From SG8-41 sp035649495 (GTDB lineage: Bacteria > Pseudomonadota > Gammaproteobacteria > Burkholderiales > SG8-41), in NCBI GenBank assembly GCA_035649495.1, contig DASRJL010000110.1, forward strand, positions 62,001 through 126,000: a DNA stretch of 64,000 bases. Direction: 5' to 3'. Of this stretch, positions 58,488-64,000 are shown piece after piece. The notes under the pieces are model-generated. The model was not told the origin of the DNA and did not search any database. It worked only from the letters and a program-made list of their open reading frames with translations. Both the position numbers and the translations under genes were made by a program. The number at the start of each line of letters is the position of its first letter. The first letter of the stretch is position 1.

Positions 58488-58923
58488 CTTTTGTCATTGC
58501 GAAGTGGGGAATGCCCGCTTCCATGAATTCCTCGCCCTCTGCGACGAACCCGTGCTTCTCATAGAATCCCATGGCGTGGGTCTGGGCGTGTAACCTCGCC
58601 ACTTCGTGCCGCGCTTCCCGGGCGAGTTGCAGCAGCCGGCTCAACAACGCGCTGCCGATTCCACCGCCGCGCCACTCCTTCAAGACCGCCATGCGGCCGA
58701 TGTGGCCGTCGCGGAGCAAACGCCCCGTTCCGATGGGGGTTCCGTCCGCGGCCAGGGCGACAACGTGGCGGCTGTGGGGGTCTTCCGCGTCCCATTCCTC
58801 CTCTGCCGGGACGTGCTGCTCCTCGACGAAGACCTTGAAGCGCACGGCCTCCAGGGCATTCCGACCGGTCGTCCAGCCGACTTCCCGGATGGTGTACAGA
58901 GGCTTCGTGTTCATGGCAGGCAT
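58462..58923 (-). CDS. GNAT-family N-acetyltransferase
   Basis: About 153 residues with the acetyl-CoA-binding motif RMAVLKEWRGGGIGSALL and the C-terminal GFYEKHGFVAEGEEF of the GNAT fold. It resembles ElaA-like acetyltransferases with the entry FKVFVEEQHVPAEEE. The acceptor is unknown. ATGs at 58923 and 58914 are both possible. The last residues (LAADEHR) and the TAA stop are encoded by the inverted CGGATGAACACCGATAA repeat, which is shared with the converging NRDE gene. Confidence 0.87.
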   Translation of the reverse strand: MPAMNTKPLYTIREVGWTTGRNALEAVRFKVFVEEQHVPAEEEWDAEDPHSRHVVALAADGTPIGTGRLLRDGHIGRMAVLKEWRGGGIGSALLSRLLQLAREARHEVARLHAQTHAMGFYEKHGFVAEGEEFMEAGIPHFAMTKVLAADEHR

Positions 58924-58986
58924 TATAGAATTAGTGCCGGGACCCGGACGCTGCGCGCCGCGCCTGTAATCGGGAATGATGAAGGA

Positions 58987-60171
58987 ATGCAGAACCTCTG
59001 GAACGAAGCCGAAGCAGCCACCTGCAAGGGCATACTGGGCCCGCGCGTCTACACTTCGCGCCTGCTGGCACGGGACAAGTCCCTCATGCTGCACGGTGGC
59101 GGCGGCACCTCGCTGAAGAGCAAGCCTGCTTCTGAGGAAGTGCTTTTCGTGAAAGGCAGCGGCCGCGATCTCAATCGCGTCGAGGCAGCCGATTTCGTCC
59201 CGCTGGACCTGGCAAGAACGCGCGCGTTGCTCGAGCGCGCAACGCCGCACAATGGCGCAATGGCGAGCGAGATCGAGCGCTGCGTTATAGGGACCTCGAC
59301 GATACGCCCCTCCATCGAAACGATGCTGCACGCGGCGCTACCCTGCAAGTACGTCGAGCACACGCACGCGGACAGTATCCTCGCGGTGGCCAACGTCGAG
59401 AATGGCGAGCGGGTCCTGGCCGACCTCTATGGCGACCTGGCGCCGACGGTCGGCCATCGCGATTCCGGCCTCGAGTTGGCGCGCGCCTGTCGCGAGACGT
59501 TCGAGAAACACGGAACCGCGCGCACGATCGGGCTCATCCTGCGCTTCCACGGGGCCGTGGCGTTCGGCGACTCCGCGCGCGCATCCTACGAGAACATGCT
59601 GCGGCTCGCGTCCATGGCCGAGGACTATCTCAAGTCCCGCGGCGCGTGGGAGATCCGCAGCCCGGGATCGCCGCCCTCTCCCGTCGATGAAGGCGCGCTG
59701 TCGGCGCTGCAGGCCGAGGTCTCGCACGCCGCGGGCTGCACGCTCGCCGTGCACTGCGCCCGCGACCCGCTCACCCTGGCGTTCGTCCGGCGGGACGATC
59801 TCCTCACCGTATCGCAGCAGGGTCCGGCGACCCCGCAGCGCGCTTTCTTCACCAGGCGCGTGCCGCTCGTCGGACGCGATGTTGCCGGCTACGTCCGGCG
59901 CTATCGGGACTATCTCGAGCGCTATCTGGGCAGCGCCGCCGCAAGCCGGATGGATAGCGCGCCGCGCATCGTGCTCGATCCCGCGCTGGGCCTCTGTGCT
60001 TTCGCAGCCGATGCGCAGGGCGCCGCCACCGCGGCCGAAGTCTACCGGCACGATATCGAGATCATCTCGCGGGCGAGCGCCCATGGCGTCTACCGCTCGG
60101 CGCCCGAAGCCGCGGTCGCCCTCGCCGAGATGGAATACGGCGCATCGGGGCATCAGGGTACCACCGAATGA
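58987..60171 (+). CDS. class II aldolase/adducin-type protein, stand-alone
   Basis: From the ATG at 58987 the product is 394 residues. It corresponds over its whole length to the aldolase half of the next protein and starts with MQNLWNEAEAATCKG against MNNLWSDAEAGQYKG. The zinc ligands of class II pentulose-phosphate aldolases are visible as HTHADS and HGAVAFG, with the phosphate site HGGGGTSLKS. It ends without the SDR domain, so it is a truncated or unfused duplicate. It overlaps the fusion gene by 4 bases. It may form a mixed oligomer with the fusion protein. Confidence 0.83.
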   Translation: MQNLWNEAEAATCKGILGPRVYTSRLLARDKSLMLHGGGGTSLKSKPASEEVLFVKGSGRDLNRVEAADFVPLDLARTRALLERATPHNGAMASEIERCVIGTSTIRPSIETMLHAALPCKYVEHTHADSILAVANVENGERVLADLYGDLAPTVGHRDSGLELARACRETFEKHGTARTIGLILRFHGAVAFGDSARASYENMLRLASMAEDYLKSRGAWEIRSPGSPPSPVDEGALSALQAEVSHAAGCTLAVHCARDPLTLAFVRRDDLLTVSQQGPATPQRAFFTRRVPLVGRDVAGYVRRYRDYLERYLGSAAASRMDSAPRIVLDPALGLCAFAADAQGAATAAEVYRHDIEIISRASAHGVYRSAPEAAVALAEMEYGASGHQGTTE

Positions 60172-62141
60172 ACAACCTCTGGAGCGACGCCGAGGCGGGC
60201 CAGTATAAGGGCGACCTGGGTCTGCGGGTCTACACTTCGCGCCTGCTCGGCCGCGACAAATCGCTCGTCCTGCACGGCGGCGGCAACACCTCGGTCAAGA
60301 TCCGGGAACGCAACCTCGTCGGCGACGAGGAGGACATCCTCTACGTCAAGGGCAGCGGATGGGACCTGGAGTTCATCGAGGAAGCCGGCTTCTCCCCCGT
60401 GCGCATGCAGCACCTCACCAGGCTCGCGCGGCTCGAAGCGCTGAGCGACCCGCAGATGGTGAACGAGCTCGTCACGCACCTGACACGCGCGTCGGCGCCT
60501 GCGCCTTCGGTGGAAACCATTCTGCACGCGATCCTGCCCTACAAGTACGTCGATCATACGCACGCGGATTCCGTGCTCGCGGTCACCAACACTGCGGGCG
60601 GCGAAGCGCGCATCCGCGAAATCTACGGCACCCGCGTCGTCGTGATCCCCTACGTGATGCCCGGCTTCGATCTGGCCCAGTTGTGCGCCACCCGGTTTCC
60701 CGGCGAAGCGCGCCCGGACACCGTCGGCATGGTGCTCATGAATCACGGCATTTTCTCGTTCGGCGCATCGGCGCGGGAGTCCTACGAGCGCATGATAGAG
60801 CTCGTCCAGGCGGCGGAAGACTATCTCGCCCGCCGGCGCGCATGGTCGCTGCCGGCAGCGCGCGACGACGGCGTTGACACGCAGTTGCGGGCCGAGATCT
60901 CCGGATTGCGGAAAGGCGTATCGGATGCGGCGGGTTTTCCGCTGATCGTGCAAACGCATCGCGATGCTCGCTGCGCCGCGTTCGCCCGCCGGCCCGACGT
61001 TCGGGAGCTCTCCCTTCAGGGCCCCGCGACGCCCGATCACGTGCTACGCACCAAGCGCGTGCCCCTGGTCGGTCGTGACGTCGCCGCCTACGCCGGCGCC
61101 TATACGGAGTACTTCGAGGCGCACGCTCCGGGGGCGCGCGAACCGAAGACCATGCTCGATCCGGCGCCGCGCGTGGTGCTCGATTCGCGGCTGGGCATGT
61201 GCACGCTCGGACGCAGCGCGCGGGAAGCGTCCATCGTTGCCGACCTCTACCGCCACACGATGGATGTCATCGAGCGCGCAACGCTGCTGGGGGGATACCG
61301 TGCACTGCCGGGGAAGGACATCTTCGACGTGGAGTACTGGGACCTCGAGCAGGCCAAGCTGCGCAAGGGCGGGAAGCCGGCGGTTTTCGCGGGCGAGATC
61401 GCGCTGGTCACGGGCGCGGCATCGGGTATAGGGAAAGCCTGCGTGGAAGCCCTGCTCGCGCGAGGCGCTGCCGTGGCAGGGCTCGACAGGAATGCCTCGA
61501 TCGCCACGCTTCACAAGAGGGACGATTTCCTCGGCCTCCGTTGCGACGTCACGTCTGAGGCAGACATCTCGGCCGCCCTCGAGGCCACGGTGAGGAAATA
61601 CGGCGGGCTCGACATACTGATCTTGAACGCAGGCGTGTTTCCCGCGGGCGCCAGGATTGCGGCGCTCGGCACCATGGAATGGCGCAATGTCATGGAGGTC
61701 AACCTCGATGCCAACCTGATCCTGATGCGCGAATGCCATCCGCTCCTGAAGCTCGCTCCGCGCTCCGGCCGGATCGCCGTCATCGGTTCCAAGAACGTTC
61801 CCGCACCCGGCCCGGGCGCGGCCGCCTATTCCGCGTCCAAGGCGGCGTTGAACCAGCTGGCGCGGGTCGCCGCGCTGGAATGGGGTGCGGACGGGATACG
61901 CGTCAACGTCCTGCACCCCAATGCGGTATTCGATACTGCGGCCTGGAGCGAGGAGGTACTGCAAGCCCGCGCGGCCCACTACGGTATGAGTGTCGAGGAA
62001 TACAAGCAAAACAATGTTCTCAAGACCGGCATCACAAGCCGCGACGTCGCGGAGCTGGCGGCGGAAATGTGCGGCCCCGCGTTTGCCAAGACCACCGGTG
62101 CACAGGTGCCCGTGGACGGCGGCAACGACAGGGTGATCTAG
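60168..62141 (+). CDS. bifunctional class II aldolase / short-chain dehydrogenase
   Basis: The 657-residue protein has an aldolase domain (residues 1 to about 400) with phosphate site HGGGNTSVKI and zinc ligands HTHADS and NHGIFSFG. A short-chain dehydrogenase domain follows from about 410, with NAD site TGAASGIGKA and catalytic YSASK. This resembles rhamnulose-1-phosphate aldolase/lactaldehyde dehydrogenase fusions. Because mtnA follows 8 bases later, the substrate may instead be 5-deoxyribulose 1-phosphate or the methylthio analogue. It would be cleaved to dihydroxyacetone phosphate and an aldehyde that the SDR domain converts further. Confidence 0.87.
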   Translation: MNNLWSDAEAGQYKGDLGLRVYTSRLLGRDKSLVLHGGGNTSVKIRERNLVGDEEDILYVKGSGWDLEFIEEAGFSPVRMQHLTRLARLEALSDPQMVNELVTHLTRASAPAPSVETILHAILPYKYVDHTHADSVLAVTNTAGGEARIREIYGTRVVVIPYVMPGFDLAQLCATRFPGEARPDTVGMVLMNHGIFSFGASARESYERMIELVQAAEDYLARRRAWSLPAARDDGVDTQLRAEISGLRKGVSDAAGFPLIVQTHRDARCAAFARRPDVRELSLQGPATPDHVLRTKRVPLVGRDVAAYAGAYTEYFEAHAPGAREPKTMLDPAPRVVLDSRLGMCTLGRSAREASIVADLYRHTMDVIERATLLGGYRALPGKDIFDVEYWDLEQAKLRKGGKPAVFAGEIALVTGAASGIGKACVEALLARGAAVAGLDRNASIATLHKRDDFLGLRCDVTSEADISAALEATVRKYGGLDILILNAGVFPAGARIAALGTMEWRNVMEVNLDANLILMRECHPLLKLAPRSGRIAVIGSKNVPAPGPGAAAYSASKAALNQLARVAALEWGADGIRVNVLHPNAVFDTAAWSEEVLQARAAHYGMSVEEYKQNNVLKTGITSRDVAELAAEMCGPAFAKTTGAQVPVDGGNDRVI

Positions 62142-62149
62142 AGCGCCGA

Positions 62150-63199
62150 ATGGCGTCATTCGAGACCCTGCGCTGGCGAGAGGGCCGGCTGGAAATGCTG
62201 GACCAGCGGGTGCTGCCATCGCGCACCGTTTACCTGCCATACGACTCGGCCGCAGCCGTGGCGGAAGGCATACGTACGATGGTCGTGCGGGGCGCGCCCG
62301 CGATAGGCTGCGCTGCCGCCTACGGCATCGCGCTGGAAGCGCTCCGGCTCAAGGACAGGAAGGCCGCGGACTTCCAGGCCGGCCTGGCGCGCGCTCACCA
62401 GGAGCTGGCGGCGAGCCGTCCCACCGCGGTCAACCTGTTCTGGGCGCTGGCGCGCATGCGCGAGAAGGAGAAAGCGCTCGACGGCGCGTTGCCGCCGGCA
62501 ACCGCTGCAGCCCTCCTCGATGAAGCGCAGGCGATCGCGGAAGAAGACGTGCGGCTCAATCGCGCGATGGGGGGACATGGCGCGGTCCTGCTGGCGGATG
62601 GAGGACGCGTGTTGACCCACTGCAACGCGGGCGCGCTCGCAACGGCCGGTCATGGAACCGCGCTGGGCGTCATCCGGTCGGCAGTCGCTTCGGGCAAGCG
62701 CATCGAAGTGCTCGTCGACGAGACGCGCCCATTTCTCCAGGGAGCGCGCCTGACGGCATGGGAGCTGGCGCAGGACGGCATCCGCGCGACACTGATTGCG
62801 GACAACGCGGCCGGCCATCTCATGAGCCGGAACGAGGTCGATGCGGTGATCGTCGGCGCGGACCGCGTTGCCGCCAACGGCGACGTCGCCAACAAGATCG
62901 GCACCTACGGCGTGGCGGTCCTGGCCCAACGCCACGGCATCCCGTTTTACGTGGCGTGCCCGCTCTCGACGATAGACCTTGCCGTGGCGAGCGGCGCCGA
63001 CATTCCGATCGAGGAGCGCGGCGCGGAGGAAGTGACGGGTTATGGCGGCGTGCGCTGGGCCCCGGAAGGCGTCGCGGCGCGCAATCCCGTGTTCGACGTC
63101 ACACCGGCGGCGCTGGTTACCGCGCTGATTACCGAAAAGGGTGTGATACAAGCGCCCGATCGCGAGAAGTTGCGGAAACTCTTTGAAGGGCCCAGGTGA
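62150..63199 (+). CDS. mtnA: methylthioribose-1-phosphate isomerase
   Basis: The 349-residue protein is a full-length MtnA. Catalytic Cys158 lies in THCNAGALATAG and Asp238 in VIVGADRVAANGD, with the opening VRGAPAIGCAAAYG. It isomerises 5-methylthioribose 1-phosphate, and in several bacteria also 5-deoxyribose 1-phosphate, to the ribulose form. The other enzymes of the classical methionine salvage pathway (MtnB, MtnD and others) are not adjacent, while a class II aldolase is. That is the gene pairing of the DHAP shunt. A plausible role is removal of 5'-deoxyadenosine or methylthioadenosine by-products. Confidence 0.95.
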   Translation: MASFETLRWREGRLEMLDQRVLPSRTVYLPYDSAAAVAEGIRTMVVRGAPAIGCAAAYGIALEALRLKDRKAADFQAGLARAHQELAASRPTAVNLFWALARMREKEKALDGALPPATAAALLDEAQAIAEEDVRLNRAMGGHGAVLLADGGRVLTHCNAGALATAGHGTALGVIRSAVASGKRIEVLVDETRPFLQGARLTAWELAQDGIRATLIADNAAGHLMSRNEVDAVIVGADRVAANGDVANKIGTYGVAVLAQRHGIPFYVACPLSTIDLAVASGADIPIEERGAEEVTGYGGVRWAPEGVAARNPVFDVTPAALVTALITEKGVIQAPDREKLRKLFEGPR

Positions 63200-63261
63200 G
63201 GACGCGAGAGCCCGCCGGAGTGGTCACGACCTCAATCTTTTGCCTGTAAGGACTTTCGCCC

Positions 63262-64000
63262 ATGCGCCTTGGCCTGTTCATGATGCCCTTGCATCCGTCC
63301 TACCGCGCGATTGCCGATTGCTACGACCGCGATATCGATCAGTTGGTGTTGGCCGACAAATTGGGGTTCGACGAAGCCTGGCTCGGTGAACACTTCACCG
63401 AGAAATGGGAAAATGCGCCGTCGCCCGATCTGTTGATTGCGAAAGCGCTGGCGTTGACCCAACGGATCCGTTTCGGCACCGGGGTGACCTTGCTCGCCAT
63501 GCACGAGCCGGTCTATCTCGCACATCGGGTGGCGATGCTCGATCACCTGTCGCGCGGGCGCTTCAACTGGGGGATCGGGCTCGGCGGGATTCCGACCGAC
63601 ATGAAGTTGATGGGACTTGACCCGGCCGAGGCGCGCGGCCGCGCGACCGAGGCGCTCGACGTGGTGCTCGGGCTTTGGCAAAGCGACAGCTCGTTTTCGC
63701 ATCGGGGCGAGTTTTTCCGCATCGAGGCGCCCAAATTCAATCCCGTGACCGAACGCGGACTGCACATGAAGCCGATGCAGTTGCCGCATCCGCCGATCGC
63801 AATAGCCGCGAGCACGCCGCGATCCGGCTCGCTGAAGGTCGCCGGTGCGCGCGGCTGGTCGCCGATGTCGAGCTCGTTATTGTCGAGCGTGTTTCTGCCG
63901 GGTCACTGGGAGACCGTGGTCGAGGGCGCGAAGAGCGCGGGCGTGACGCCGAATCGCAGCGACTGGAAAATCGCCCGCGATGTTTTTGTCGGGCCGACGC
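63262..64000 (+). CDS. luciferase-like (LLM) flavin-dependent monooxygenase, cut by the window end
   Basis: An ATG at 63262 opens a frame that is still open at base 64000, giving 246 residues of an LLM-class flavin oxidoreductase. It begins MRLGLFMMPLHPSYR and keeps FDEAWLGEHF, RIRFGTGVTLLAMHEP and GRFNWGIGLGGIPTDM. This is the bacterial luciferase/alkanal monooxygenase-like barrel, which uses reduced flavin and oxygen. It lies 62 bases after mtnA on the same strand. The C-terminus and its substrate-specific part are outside the window, so the reaction is not inferable. Confidence 0.88.
   Translation, partial: MRLGLFMMPLHPSYRAIADCYDRDIDQLVLADKLGFDEAWLGEHFTEKWENAPSPDLLIAKALALTQRIRFGTGVTLLAMHEPVYLAHRVAMLDHLSRGRFNWGIGLGGIPTDMKLMGLDPAEARGRATEALDVVLGLWQSDSSFSHRGEFFRIEAPKFNPVTERGLHMKPMQLPHPPIAIAASTPRSGSLKVAGARGWSPMSSSLLSSVFLPGHWETVVEGAKSAGVTPNRSDWKIARDVFVGPT

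Overview
The window is GC-rich, gene-dense chromosomal DNA, most likely from a betaproteobacterium. The evidence is a DUF4936 protein (a family I know from Betaproteobacteria), YgfZ, YgfX, TrxC and a GTP-dependent PEP carboxykinase, together with a large set of Bug/TctC-type periplasmic binding proteins (five here) without membrane partners. That expansion is typical of Burkholderiales-like lineages. I saw no rRNA, tRNA, transposase, CRISPR array or phage gene.

Layout. 1-5.9 kb: a MoxR ATPase / DUF58 / von Willebrand (Bat-like) module with an HtrA-like protease; two related VWA proteins flank it in opposite orientation. 5.9-19.9 kb: a more AT-rich accessory stretch. It holds a Cu(I)/Ag(I) RND efflux operon (cusCBA plus cusF) behind a promoter with a perfect FNR-type box, an ArsR-rhodanese regulator in operon with an orphan selenosugar synthase (senB), a fatty acid hydroxylase, a rhodanese fragment, a SemiSWEET and a GH84 beta-N-acetylglucosaminidase. 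20.0-31.0 kb: a CobW-type GTPase, a response regulator that overlaps a hybrid histidine kinase tail to tail, a SCO1 protein, four tandem Tat-exported ABC-type binding proteins without permease or ATPase, a haem-c protein and a haloperoxidase-like protein. 31.2-44.9 kb: a catabolic region with beta-hydroxyacid dehydrogenase, three Gfo/Idh/MocA dehydrogenases, three Bug proteins, an unusual M24 'pita-bread' protein, a short PEP-synthase-like phosphotransferase and two D-2-hydroxyacid dehydrogenases; the substrate is unknown. 45.3-58.9 kb: pckG, another Bug protein, a DapA-like aldolase, YgfX, a UDP-glycosyltransferase, a type I secretion ABC/HlyD pair, then small housekeeping genes (ygfZ, trxC, DUF4936, NRDE, GNAT). 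58.9-63.2 kb: a class II aldolase, an aldolase-SDR fusion and mtnA, which look like a 5-deoxypentose phosphate (DHAP-shunt type) salvage operon. The right edge cuts a luciferase-like monooxygenase.

The most unusual structure is not a gene. Many intergenic gaps carry short-period arrays, often as inverted pairs. The main family is GTGACCA/GTGACTC with a period of 7 bp. Because 7 leaves remainder 1 on division by 3, an array read in the GTGAC direction puts a TGA in every reading frame within 21 bp, while the other strand stays open. At least four genes (41568, 56528, 56656, 57462) take their stop codon from such an array in the matching orientation, and two more (58353, 58462) end inside a second, 10-bp-period family.

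Two gene-free gaps exceed 300 bp (44939-45343 and 47183-47554). Both hold repeats, and the first also holds a terminator. Start sites were chosen from ribosome-binding sites, domain starts and overlaps; alternatives are noted.
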